Below are positions 40,592-48,497 of a stretch of 64,000 nucleotides of DNA, piece after piece. The notes beneath the pieces were generated by a model. It made no database searches, had not been told where the DNA came from, and worked only from the letters and a program-made list of their open reading frames with translations. A program made the position numbers and the translations under genes. Within the stretch, counting starts at the first letter, position 1, and the number at the start of each line of letters is the position of its first letter. This DNA comes from Flavobacterium sp. DG2-3. Its GTDB lineage: Bacteria; Bacteroidota; Bacteroidia; Flavobacteriales; Flavobacteriaceae. The DNA is taken from the NCBI RefSeq assembly GCF_030730925.1, contig NZ_JAVAMB010000002.1, positions 1 to 64,000 on the forward strand, read 5' to 3'.

Positions 40592-41238
40592 TGGAATATT
40601 TTAATTTTCATACCCATCAATTTACCAATCAATCTAATGTTTTAGAACTGGTTAACCAGTATCCGAAAGATTTTGATACCGAAATTCCATTTTATTCTAT
40701 CGGAATCCATCCGTGGTATATTGAGGAAAATCGAATTGATGAAGATTTGAAAATTATAGAAGAAAAACTGCAAACCAAAAATTGCTTGGCAATAGGGGAA
40801 TGCGGTTTAGACAAAAGGATAGAAGTGCCGTTTGAGTTGCAGCTTTCGGTTTTTGAAAAGCAATTAGAATTGGCAGAAAAATATAAGAAACCAGTCGTTA
40901 TACATTGTGTTGCCGCATTCCAGGAAATTATGGCGATTAAGAAAAAAAAGAATATAAAAGTTCCGATGATTATTCATGGTTTTGCAAAGAACAATCAGTT
41001 GGCACAACAATTAATTAATGCTGGATTTCATCTTTCGTTTGGAAAATATCTATTAAAGAATCCAGATTTAAAAACGGTTTTTCAGAATGTTCCAAATGAT
41101 CGTTTTTTCTTAGAAACCGATACCACTGAAGAATCAATTGTACAGGTTTATGAATTGGCGGCCGAATATAAAGATTTAGATATAAAAGAATTGCAAGAGA
41201 TTATTTCAAGTAATTATAAAAGTGTCTTTGGAGAGTGA
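40591..41238 (+). CDS. TatD-family metal-dependent hydrolase
   Basis: 215 residues, an amidohydrolase-fold nuclease or deoxyribonuclease-like enzyme. Metal-binding motifs: HTHQF near 7-11, IGECGLDK near 68, VIHCVAAFQE near 108, MIIHGFAK near 131 and ETDTTEE near 176. It is shorter than typical TatD (about 260). The usual GLD-Y motif is GLDKR here, placing it in the YabD/YcfH-like side group often found in Bacteroidota. It shares one base with the previous gene's stop codon. Confidence 0.87.
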   Translation: MEYFNFHTHQFTNQSNVLELVNQYPKDFDTEIPFYSIGIHPWYIEENRIDEDLKIIEEKLQTKNCLAIGECGLDKRIEVPFELQLSVFEKQLELAEKYKKPVVIHCVAAFQEIMAIKKKKNIKVPMIIHGFAKNNQLAQQLINAGFHLSFGKYLLKNPDLKTVFQNVPNDRFFLETDTTEESIVQVYELAAEYKDLDIKELQEIISSNYKSVFGE

Positions 41239-41254
41239 AATATTTTCATTTAAG

Positions 41255-41316
41255 GTTTGTCACCCTGAGCGAAGTCGAAGGGCGCAAAGGGCTTCGACTC
41301 CGCTCAGCCTGACAAA
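41255..41316. repeat. Dispersed palindrome CTGAGCGAAGTCGAAG, full copy
   Basis: The left arm GTTTGTCACCCTGAGCGAAG pairs with the right arm ending CTCAGCCTGACAAAC, about 26-base arms with three mismatches around a short loop. A half copy lies at 27256-27283. Confidence 0.85.
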
Positions 41317-41401
41317 CGTGAAACATGAAGCTTAAAACATGAAACTTGAAACGTGAAACAAAAAAATAACAATAAATAAAAAAAACAACAAATAAGAATA
41401 T

Positions 41402-42118
41402 ATGGCAGAATGGACAGAAAGAGCTGAGCTTTTGTTTACTAAAGAAGGATTAGAAAATTTAAAAAAAGCTAACGTTTTGGTCGTTGGACTAGGCGGAGTT
41501 GGATCTTTTGCAGCAGAATTTTTAGCGAGAGCAGGAGTAGGGAACATGACAATTGTAGACGGAGACGTTGTAGATATTACGAATATTAACCGTCAATTGC
41601 CAGCTTTGCATTCAACAGTTGGTCAGCCTAAAATTACGATTGTCGGAGATCGTTTAATGGATATTAATCCAGAATTAAATTTAACTCGTGTTCAAGAATT
41701 TCTATCTCCAGAACGCGCTTTCGAAATCGTTTCTCCAGAATTTGATTATGTTTTAGATTGTATTGACAGCATTACGCCAAAATTAAATTTAATTATGGGT
41801 GCCAAGCGCAATAGAGTAAAAATCATCAGCAGTATGGGCGCTGGCGGAAAAATGCTGGCTTCTAAAGTAAAAGTGGCGGATATTTCTAAAACCATAAACT
41901 GTTATTTCTCTAAAACCATTCGTAAACGTCTAAGAGAATTAAAAATCAATAAATTGAAAGTGGTTTTTTCTTCTGAAATTCAAGACGAAAAAAGCTTAAA
42001 ATTAACAGACGGAAAAAACTTTAAAAAGTCTTTCTACGGAACAAACAGCTATATGCCAGGATTATTTGGTTTGCATGCTGCTGAAACAGTGATTAGATAT
42101 TTGTTGAGTAAAAAGTAG
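41402..42118 (+). CDS. tcdA: tRNA threonylcarbamoyladenosine dehydratase
   Basis: Cyclises t6A37 to ct6A in ANN-decoding tRNAs, using ATP. 238-residue ThiF/E1-like protein. The nucleotide-binding GLGGVGSFAAEFLARAGVG is at about 27-45, followed by the DGDVVDITNINRQ segment and the ATP-contacting arginine. YVLDCIDSITPKLNLI near 115-130 and SSMGAGGKMLASKVKVADI near 143 are typical of TcdA. C-terminal GLHAAETVIRYLL completes the fold. Length is slightly below the E. coli protein (268). Confidence 0.93.
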   Translation: MAEWTERAELLFTKEGLENLKKANVLVVGLGGVGSFAAEFLARAGVGNMTIVDGDVVDITNINRQLPALHSTVGQPKITIVGDRLMDINPELNLTRVQEFLSPERAFEIVSPEFDYVLDCIDSITPKLNLIMGAKRNRVKIISSMGAGGKMLASKVKVADISKTINCYFSKTIRKRLRELKINKLKVVFSSEIQDEKSLKLTDGKNFKKSFYGTNSYMPGLFGLHAAETVIRYLLSKK

Positions 42119-42119
42119 G

Positions 42120-42305
42120 TGCTAAGATGCTAAGATTCTAAGGTGCTAAGTTTTTTTTGCTACAGGACACAGAATCTAGTTTTTTAGACTTATAAATAAA
42201 TTAAAAGCAACTTTTTCAAAGTTCAAAACTTTGAAAAAGTAAAGCACAATAGAAATAAAACCTTAGAAGCTTAGCAACTCAGTACCTTAGTAGCTCAGTA
42301 TAGCA
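42120..42305. repeat. 186-bp imperfect inverted-repeat element with a perfect internal hairpin
   Basis: The left end repeats TGCTAAG-type units (42120-42150). The right end carries the complementary CTTAGCA-type units (42261-42305); for example TGCTAAGATTCTAAG versus the reverse complement TGCTAAGCTTCTAAG. In the middle ACTTTTTCAAAGTT (42210-42223) and AACTTTGAAAAAGT (42227-42240) are perfectly complementary. There is no ORF. A related CTAAGG/CTGAG stretch lies at 58894-58935. Confidence 0.75.
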
Positions 42306-42317
42306 CCTTTAAAAAAA

Positions 42318-42980
42318 ATGATTAAAACAGTAATTTTTGATATGGACGGCGTAATTGTTGACACAGAGCCTGTTCATCGTTATGCTTATTATTTACAATT
42401 TTCAGAATTGAATATAGAAGTTCCTGAGGAAATGTACACCACATTTACAGGATTCTCGACTCGAAATACGTTTCAAACTTTGAAAAGTTATTTTCCGACT
42501 GTCGAACAGGAAGTGGAAGATTTGATTCAGAGAAAGAGAACTATTTTTAATGATGCTTTTGATACTAAAGAAGATTTGTATCTTTTGGATGGTGTTGAAG
42601 ATTTAATTAAGGATTTGTATAAGAACGGAATACAATTAATTTTAGCTTCTTCGGCTTCTAAAGTAACAATCGATCGTGTTTTTACAAGATTCAATCTGCA
42701 CCAGTATTTTACTCATATTGTGAGCGGAGAAGATTTTCCGCAGTCAAAACCAAATCCGGCGATATTTATTCATGCGGCTTCCTTGTCTGTGGCGCCAAAA
42801 GAAGAATGTATCATCATCGAAGACAGTACAAATGGTATCAAAGCGGCAAAAGGAGCAGGGATTTACTGTGTAGGATACAAGAGCGAGCATTCGCACCATC
42901 AGGATTTATCAGAAGCGGACTTGGTTATCGATCATTTTAACGAGTTAAATGCAGAAAAAATATCACAGTTAAAGGCTTGA
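42318..42980 (+). CDS. HAD-superfamily phosphatase/phosphomutase (beta-phosphoglucomutase-like)
   Basis: 220 residues. Motif I DMDGVIVDTEP (8-18) has both catalytic aspartates, with the capping domain between about 18 and 85. Motif II is ILASSA (about 113-118), motif III the Lys in QSKPNP (about 147) and motif IV EDSTNGIKAA (about 170). The cap and lengths fit the beta-phosphoglucomutase / 2-deoxyglucose-6-phosphatase subfamily. The substrate cannot be read from sequence. It is flanked by the inverted-repeat element and an independent promoter. Confidence 0.9.
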   Translation: MIKTVIFDMDGVIVDTEPVHRYAYYLQFSELNIEVPEEMYTTFTGFSTRNTFQTLKSYFPTVEQEVEDLIQRKRTIFNDAFDTKEDLYLLDGVEDLIKDLYKNGIQLILASSASKVTIDRVFTRFNLHQYFTHIVSGEDFPQSKPNPAIFIHAASLSVAPKEECIIIEDSTNGIKAAKGAGIYCVGYKSEHSHHQDLSEADLVIDHFNELNAEKISQLKA

Positions 42981-42998
42981 ATTATATAAAATTTAACA

Positions 42999-43027
42999 TT
43001 TGTTAGCTGATTGAATTTGTAAATTTG
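42999..43027 (+). promoter_or_regulatory. Promoter of the DUF2911 gene
   Basis: TTTG at 42999-43002, a 17-nt spacer and TAAATTTG at 43020-43027: a full match to the Bacteroidota consensus. The ATG is 22 bp downstream. Confidence 0.8.
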
Positions 43028-43049
43028 ATAAAAAATAAAACTTAAAATA

Positions 43050-43892
43050 ATGAAGAAACTACTTATTGCTTTAGCCCTGATCCTAGCTCCATTAGCATCA
43101 GAAGCACAAGTAAAAACACCGCAAGCAAGTCCAAAAGGATATATTAAACAAACTGTTGGTTTAACCGATGTTGAAGTTACGTATTCAAGACCGGGAGCAA
43201 GAGGAAGAGCTGTGTTCGGAAATTTGGTTCCGTTTGGGAAACTATGGAGAACAGGAGCAAACGAAAATACGATCATCAATTTTAGCGACGATGTAATTAT
43301 CGATGGAAAAACGCTAAAAAAAGGAAAATATGCGATTTATACTGTTCCTAGAATCGAAAGCTGGGATATCATTTTCTATCTTTCTACAGACAACTGGGGA
43401 TTGCCAGAAAACTGGAGCGATTCTTATGTAGCTTTAAAAACTACTGTAAAAGAAGAGGCATTGCCAACTCCTGTTGAAACATTTACAATTGGGATTAACG
43501 GTTTAGATCCAAATTTTGGTTATTTAGATATTGCTTGGGAAAACTCTCATGTAGCTTTAAAATTTGAAGTTCCAACTGCTAAAATTGCAACAGCAAGTAT
43601 TGATAAAGCTTTAGCTGGTCCAACTTGGAACGATTATTTTGCAGCATCTCAATATTTATTCCAAGCAAACGGAAATATCGAAACTGCTAGAACTTACGTG
43701 GACAAAGCTTTGGATATGAGTACAGACAAACCATACTATGTATTAAGATTAAAATCTCAAATACAAGCAAAACAAGGTGATAAAAAAGGTGCAGTTGAAA
43801 CGGCAAAAGCTTCTTTAGCATCTGCTGAAGCGGCAAATAACGCTGACTACGTAAAATTGAACAAAGACAGTATCGCGGAGTGGAGCAGATAA
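43050..43892 (+). CDS. Secreted DUF2911 protein
   Basis: 280 residues with a signal peptide (ending SEAQ at 20). The DUF2911 domain spans about 25-165: VGLTDVEVTYSRPGARGRAVFG, LVPFGKLWRTGANENTIINF, GKTLKKGKYAIYTVP. Residues about 185-275 are helical and TPR-like (AASQYLFQANGNIETARTYVDKAL). DUF2911 proteins are abundant in Bacteroidota periplasms; their function is unknown. It has a strong promoter and terminator of its own. Confidence 0.93.
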   Translation: MKKLLIALALILAPLASEAQVKTPQASPKGYIKQTVGLTDVEVTYSRPGARGRAVFGNLVPFGKLWRTGANENTIINFSDDVIIDGKTLKKGKYAIYTVPRIESWDIIFYLSTDNWGLPENWSDSYVALKTTVKEEALPTPVETFTIGINGLDPNFGYLDIAWENSHVALKFEVPTAKIATASIDKALAGPTWNDYFAASQYLFQANGNIETARTYVDKALDMSTDKPYYVLRLKSQIQAKQGDKKGAVETAKASLASAEAANNADYVKLNKDSIAEWSR

Positions 43893-43931
43893 TAATGCTG
43901 GCGCATTATTAAATTCCAATTTTAAAATATC

Positions 43932-43968
43932 AAATTCCAAAGCTTTCGGGTTTTGGAATTTTTTTTTG
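43932..43968 (+). terminator. Terminator after the DUF2911 gene
   Basis: AAATTCCAAA pairs with TTTTGGAATTT and is followed by T9. The stem uses the AAATTCC motif seen elsewhere in the window. Confidence 0.8.
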
Positions 43969-44067
43969 TTTTTTTTAAACGCAAAGTGCGCAAGGTTTTT
44001 TAAATATAGAACGTAATAAAAACGCAAAGTTCACAAGCTTTGTGTTTTTTTTTGAAAATAAATATAG

Positions 44068-44081
44068 ACAGACTTGTCTGT
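44068..44081. promoter_or_regulatory. Probable TetR operator (ACAGAC-TT-GTCTGT)
   Basis: A perfect dyad with 6-base arms covers the -33 element (TTG at 44074-44076) of the promoter that precedes the TetR gene, so the regulator probably represses itself. Confidence 0.75.
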
Positions 44082-44105
44082 ATGTTTTAAAAAGTATTAT
44101 ATTTG
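44074..44105 (+). promoter_or_regulatory. Promoter of the TetR gene
   Basis: TTG at 44074-44076, a 21-nt spacer, TATATTTG at 44098-44105. The ATG lies 19 bp downstream. Confidence 0.7.
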
Positions 44106-44123
44106 CTGTGTAAATAATTTGAT

Positions 44124-44645
44124 ATGCAACCAAAAGAACGAATTTTAGAAAAGACTTTTAACTTGTTTCACAAACAAGGTTATAATGCTACGGGAATAAA
44201 TCAGATTATTGAAGAGGCCAAAGTAGCAAAGGCTAGTTTTTATCAGCATTTCAAATCAAAAGAAGATTTGTGTGTTGCTTTTTTAGAAAAGCGCCATTCT
44301 TATTGGTTTGATCAGCTTTTAAAATTTACTGCAAATGCCAAAGATTCACATTCAAAGATTGAGATGTCTTTTGACTTTTTGATTTTTATGAATAAAAAAG
44401 AGGACTTCAGAGGATGCAGTTTTCTAAATATACTTTCAGAGATTCCGTCAGATAATGTAAAGATACTTAGCGTTATCCAGAATCATAAAAGTGATTTACG
44501 GACTTATTTTAGAGATAATTTAAACGATGATTTGTTATCAGATCATGTTTATCTGCTATTTGAAAGCTGTATTATCGAAAGTCAGCTTTTTAAGTCAGAT
44601 CAGTTAATAGAACAATCAAAAAAAATAATTCAAACTTTAATTTAA
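44124..44645 (+). CDS. TetR/AcrR-family transcriptional regulator
   Basis: 173 residues. The helix-turn-helix is at about 4-50: [44 protein letters not shown], a textbook TetR N-terminus. The C-terminal ligand domain carries [12 protein letters not shown], which is typical of the subgroup with KGCLF-like motifs. The ligand is unknown. It is expected to bind the ACAGACTTGTCTGT dyad upstream. The DUF1348 gene follows 5 bp after its stop and is probably in the same regulon. Confidence 0.93.
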   Translation: MQPKERILEKTFNLFHKQGYNATGINQIIEEAKVAKASFYQHFKSKEDLCVAFLEKRHSYWFDQLLKFTANAKDSHSKIEMSFDFLIFMNKKEDFRGCSFLNILSEIPSDNVKILSVIQNHKSDLRTYFRDNLNDDLLSDHVYLLFESCIIESQLFKSDQLIEQSKKIIQTLI

Positions 44646-44650
44646 AGATT

Positions 44651-45064
44651 ATGGAACAGAAATTACCGTTGCCACCTTTCACTTTAGAAACGGCATTAGA
44701 AAAAATCCAATTGGCAGAAGATGCTTGGAACAGTCAAGATCCCGAAAGAGTTTCAAAAGCGTATACCATTGACAGCGAATGGAGAAACAGAGATAAATTT
44801 GTCAACGGAAGAGATGAAATCGTTCCTTTTTTGACAGAAAAATGGAAAAAAGAGAAAAATTACAAGTTAACAAAGGAATATTGGGCTCATACCGATAATA
44901 GAATTGTTGTAAGATTTGAATACGAATACCAAGATATTGATGGAAATTGGTTTCGTGCTTACGGAAATGAGAACTGGGAATTTGATGTAAATGGCCTAAT
45001 GCAGAAAAGATTTGCCAGCATAAACGATCTTCAAATTTCTGAAGAAGACAGAAAATTTAAGTAA
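44651..45064 (+). CDS. DUF1348 (NTF2/SnoaL-like) protein
   Basis: 137 residues, no signal peptide. [45 protein letters not shown] opening, then [28 protein letters not shown] and [13 protein letters not shown], which is the DUF1348 signature. The fold is an NTF2-like cone with a deep pocket. No reaction is established. Placement behind a self-repressed TetR gene suggests a role in handling the small molecule that the regulator senses. Confidence 0.9.
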   Translation: MEQKLPLPPFTLETALEKIQLAEDAWNSQDPERVSKAYTIDSEWRNRDKFVNGRDEIVPFLTEKWKKEKNYKLTKEYWAHTDNRIVVRFEYEYQDIDGNWFRAYGNENWEFDVNGLMQKRFASINDLQISEEDRKFK

Positions 45065-45110
45065 TGGTTTTGAAGTAAAACTTGGAATTTGGAATTTTAG
45101 ATATTGGAAT

Positions 45111-45737
45111 TTAATTCATACTAGGTGGTTCAGGAATTTTGATTGTTTTTTTGATTTTCTTAATCAGAAGATAAAAAGTAATTCCTCCTAGAATTATGAG
45201 CAGCGCAATTTGAAGCTGGCCAAGGACATTGTTTTTATTATACATGGCATTTGCCGCTTCAAGTTTCGCTTTTCCTTCTTTGATTTGAATTTGAGAAAGG
45301 GCTTCTAAAGTTTTTAAAGCTCCTGCACTAGAATTGGCTATTTTATCCCAATTTTTACTTTCAACCTGCTTATTGATTTCTTTGCAAGAACTCAAAAAAG
45401 CATCAAAATACTGTTTTTCTTTATTGGTTAAAACTGTTTTAGCGTACAAATCATCAATATCATGAATAATATCAAGCGTATGAATAATTTCATCTTTTTT
45501 AATATTATCGCTTAAATTCAGTTTTTCAGCTTCAGCTTTTATAAAATGAAGTTGCTTAGAATATTGAAAAATATAATGCGCCACAACCAAACGATCTTTG
45601 TAAATCGCATTGATATTATCATTTACATTTTTGGAATTTCGAAGCGTATTAAAATTGCCTAGTAAAATAATCAGCATTACAATTAACAGAATAAAAGCAG
45701 CTTTGGTTTTATTGCTGTATTTTTTTTGATCTTTCAT
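45111..45737 (-). CDS. Membrane protein with an MCP-type four-helix-bundle sensor domain
   Basis: 208 residues: TM1 at about 12-29 (AAFILLIVMLIILLGNFNT), a periplasmic helical domain (30-170) of the 4HB_MCP type with NDNINAIYKDRLVVAHYIFQ, then TM2 (LGQLQIALLIILGGITFYLLI, about 172-190) and a short basic tail ending PEPPSMN. It has no cytoplasmic signalling domain, so it is a sensor lacking an output or a partner for another protein. It follows the next upstream membrane-protein gene by 28 bp. Function unknown. Confidence 0.75.
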   Translation of the reverse strand: MKDQKKYSNKTKAAFILLIVMLIILLGNFNTLRNSKNVNDNINAIYKDRLVVAHYIFQYSKQLHFIKAEAEKLNLSDNIKKDEIIHTLDIIHDIDDLYAKTVLTNKEKQYFDAFLSSCKEINKQVESKNWDKIANSSAGALKTLEALSQIQIKEGKAKLEAANAMYNKNNVLGQLQIALLIILGGITFYLLIKKIKKTIKIPEPPSMN

Positions 45738-45765
45738 AACGCTGTTTTTTTAGGTGACTAAAACT

Positions 45766-46368
45766 TTAATCAATCATTTTGTTTTCAATAAGCTCTATAT
45801 TTTTTATAGATGCCAAAGGAGTAATCTTGATCTTTTTATCCCCTTTAACAAAATAGAAATAGTACAAACTGTTATTTCCAATAACATAAACATTTTTAGA
45901 TTCTCCCTCATTAAAATCGATCTGAAAGCTATAATCCAATTTGTTTTCTTTCAATTTTTTTGTCGTAAAATAACCTCCAGCAAGTCCGTAACCAAGAAAA
46001 AAAGATAGCAAGAAAACTACAAGAGATTTTATGGCAATAGAATTATAATAGCTTTTGGCTTCTGCAGCAGTTAATTCGTCAGTTGATTTTAACTCAAAAG
46101 ATCTTTTTACATACGCCACATTTTTATACTTAGCCAAAAATGAAGGAAGGTAAAAATGAATTACAAAGAGTATGATTATCGCTCCCAGAATTATTGGATT
46201 TGAAGTAAATTCAGCGATCGGACTTATTAAAACATCCATTATAGTAGAATATCTTAATATATTAATTCCGAATTGATAATAATAGATGCTGTCCTTCAGT
46301 ATTCCCATCATTATCAGAAAGAGATATCCAAATGGCAATAGCTTTTCTAAATCGTCTGAAATCTTCAT
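45766..46368 (-). CDS. Unrecognised multi-pass membrane protein
   Basis: 200 residues with about three hydrophobic helices: residues 10-28 (LLPFGYLFLIMMGILKD), about 50-75 (NPIILGAIIILFVIHFYLPS) and about 113-130 (SLVVFLLSFFLGYGLAGGYF). The remaining C-terminus (135-200) is soluble and beta-rich (ESKNVYVIGNNSLYYFYFVKGDKKIKI-like). I do not recognise the family. It lies upstream of the 4HB gene on the same strand, 28 bp apart, so they may be one unit. Confidence 0.65.
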   Translation of the reverse strand: MKISDDLEKLLPFGYLFLIMMGILKDSIYYYQFGINILRYSTIMDVLISPIAEFTSNPIILGAIIILFVIHFYLPSFLAKYKNVAYVKRSFELKSTDELTAAEAKSYYNSIAIKSLVVFLLSFFLGYGLAGGYFTTKKLKENKLDYSFQIDFNEGESKNVYVIGNNSLYYFYFVKGDKKIKITPLASIKNIELIENKMID

Positions 46369-46485
46369 TTCTTCAGTTTAAAATTAGTTTGGTTTTAGTG
46401 GTAGTATTATATCGCACTAAAATAATCTTTTTTTACTTACAAAAATTGAAGAATTGGTATTTGAAGGAAATAGTTTTTATAATTT

Positions 46486-46571
46486 TTAGAAGCTGTTTCC
46501 TGCTGTCCGCTATATCTTTTGTCTCGTTAAAGAAACGAGACAAAAGGATGCCGCTACCATCAGGGCTAGGG
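46486..46571 (-). ncRNA. Structured RNA-like dispersed element, copy C
   Basis: Minus-strand reading: CCTAGCCCTGATGGTAGCGG, ATCC, the hairpin CTTTTGTCTCGTT/AACGAGACAAAAG, then GATATAGCGGACAGCAGGA and the tail AGCTTCTAAAAA. Relative to copies A and B, CCCG became CCTG while the partner CGGG became CAGG, a compensatory pair of changes. It starts 84 nt after the stop of the symporter gene on the same strand. Confidence 0.62.
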
Positions 46572-46655
46572 TATTCGGTGTTATTTGAGAGATTTTTGTT
46601 TAATTAGTGATGAAGTTTGTTTATTAACGATATCTGTTCCTTTATGAAGAAAATT

Positions 46656-48383
46656 TTATTCAATTATTAACTCATTATCATCATCAGATTTTCCTCTGAA
46701 AAATAAAAACTGCAATATTTCAGACAATACAATCGTCAAGATAGCCCCAATAAAATTTAGCCATAAATAACCTAGTTTTTCTTGGCTGTAAATCATGAAA
46801 TAATATATTACAAAAATGGTCAACTGACTGATAATTGCACTAATAAACATCGGTTTTGCTTTAACTCTTTTAGAATAAAAAGCAACAAGGAATATTCCTA
46901 AAACGGTTCCGTAGAAAATTGAACCGATAATGTTTACAAGCTGAATAAGATTTTCGAATAAAGTTCCAACGCACGCGAATAGAATCGCTACAACTCCCCA
47001 AAATAGAGTAAAAAACTTAGTGACATTCAAATAATGCTTTTCGGATTTTTCTTCTTTCTGGTTTCGTTTGTAAATGTCAATTGCGGTTGTAGAAGCCAAT
47101 GCAGTTAATCCAGAAGCGGTAGAAGACATTGCTGCTGAAAGAATAACGGCCAATAGCAATCCGATCAAGCCTTTTGGCAGATAATGCAGGATAAAATGGA
47201 AGAAAACATAATCTTTATCATTAGTTTCCGTATTACTGTCAGCTCTCGAAATAATGTCCTTGGCTTTATCGCGAAGATCTTTTTCTTTATTAGACAATGC
47301 AACCAATTCTTTACGCAAAATCGGATTATCATAATCTTGATTCAACTGATCGATATACAATAAATTAATCACTTTTTTATCTTCTGAAAGTTTGACCAAC
47401 TTTTGTTCTAAAGTATGATATTCTTCTTTAAAAGCCGATTTTTCAATTGCAATCTTGTTATTCGGATTGAAATTTAAAGGAACCGGATTGAATTGGAAAA
47501 ACACAAAAACCATAACTCCTGTCAAAAGGATAAAGAACTGCATCGGTACTTTTAAAAGTCCGTTCATGATTAATCCCATCTGACTTTCGCGAACTGATTT
47601 TCCAGACAAATAACGTCCAACTTGAGATTGGTCTGTTCCAAAATAAGCAAGTGCCAAAAAGAAACCTCCCGTAATACCGCTCCAAAAAGTATACTTTTCT
47701 TCAGGATTAAAAGAAAAATCTACAATATTCATTTTGTCATTTGCACCAGCAATATGTAGCGCACTGGTAAAAGTCATATCGTTTGGAAGATAATGCAGAA
47801 TCAGAAAAAAGGTGATGAACATTCCAGACATAATCACAAACATCTGTTGTTTTTGTGTTACGTTTACCGCTTTAGTTCCTCCTGAAAAAGTATAGATAAT
47901 TACCATTACTCCAATAATGATATTCATTACCGTCAGATTCCATCCTAAAAGGGCTGACAAAATAATAGCTGGCGCGTAAATGGTTAATCCAGTTCCTAGA
48001 CCTCTTTGCACTAAAAACAAAATAGCGGCAAGCGAACGTGTTTTAACATCAAATCTTTTTTCTAAAAATTCGTAAGCCGTAAAAACTTTGCTTTTATGAT
48101 ATAGTGGAATAAAAGTGACACAAATAACAATCATGGCAATTGGAAGTCCAAAATAGAATTGCACAAAACCCATTCCGTCGTGATAGGCTTGTCCAGGCGT
48201 AGATAAAAAGGTAATCGCACTCGCTTGTGTGGCCATTACAGAAAGTCCGACAGTATACCAAGGCGTTTCATTGTTTCCTAAAATGAAATCCTCTACGTTT
48301 TTACTGCCTCGGGTTTTCCAAGAGCCATATCCAACGATAAATAATAAGGTGACAATAAGTACGATCCAGTCAAATAGCTGCAT
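46656..48383 (-). CDS. Sodium:solute symporter (SSS family)
   Basis: 575 residues with about 13-14 transmembrane helices. The segment SVMATQASAITFLSTPGQAY (about 49-68) and GGTKAVNVTQKQQMFVI near 170 are standard SSS motifs. A soluble, charged, coiled-coil-like insertion spans about residues 300-375 (EEYHTLEQKLVKLSEDKKVI, then LRKELVALSNKEKDLRDKAK) before HFILHYLPKGLIGLLLAVIL. The substrate is unknown; co-location with a PIG-L deacetylase suggests uptake of a sugar or sugar amine. It starts 3 nt after the small membrane peptide gene. Confidence 0.92.
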   Translation of the reverse strand: MQLFDWIVLIVTLLFIVGYGSWKTRGSKNVEDFILGNNETPWYTVGLSVMATQASAITFLSTPGQAYHDGMGFVQFYFGLPIAMIVICVTFIPLYHKSKVFTAYEFLEKRFDVKTRSLAAILFLVQRGLGTGLTIYAPAIILSALLGWNLTVMNIIIGVMVIIYTFSGGTKAVNVTQKQQMFVIMSGMFITFFLILHYLPNDMTFTSALHIAGANDKMNIVDFSFNPEEKYTFWSGITGGFFLALAYFGTDQSQVGRYLSGKSVRESQMGLIMNGLLKVPMQFFILLTGVMVFVFFQFNPVPLNFNPNNKIAIEKSAFKEEYHTLEQKLVKLSEDKKVINLLYIDQLNQDYDNPILRKELVALSNKEKDLRDKAKDIISRADSNTETNDKDYVFFHFILHYLPKGLIGLLLAVILSAAMSSTASGLTALASTTAIDIYKRNQKEEKSEKHYLNVTKFFTLFWGVVAILFACVGTLFENLIQLVNIIGSIFYGTVLGIFLVAFYSKRVKAKPMFISAIISQLTIFVIYYFMIYSQEKLGYLWLNFIGAILTIVLSEILQFLFFRGKSDDDNELIIE

Positions 48384-48386
48384 AGG

Positions 48387-48494
48387 TTATGAGTATAATT
48401 GCATGATTAAAAAGAAAATAGCAATATAAATTGCATTAGCTACCAAAACATAAGTGTAGCTTTTTTTCCATTTTTTTGTTTTTTTAGCTTCCAT
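48387..48494 (-). CDS. 35-residue single-pass membrane peptide in the PIG-L/symporter operon
   Basis: Short ORF, MEAKKTKKWKKSYTYVLVAN followed by AIYIAIFFLIMQLYS: a Lys-rich cytoplasmic N-terminus and one transmembrane helix. It starts 3 nt after the PIG-L stop and ends 3 nt before the symporter start, so all three are one transcript and probably translationally coupled. Likely roles are a symporter accessory subunit or assembly peptide; this is inference from position and topology. Confidence 0.8.
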   Translation of the reverse strand: MEAKKTKKWKKSYTYVLVANAIYIAIFFLIMQLYS

Positions 48495-48497
48495 ATT

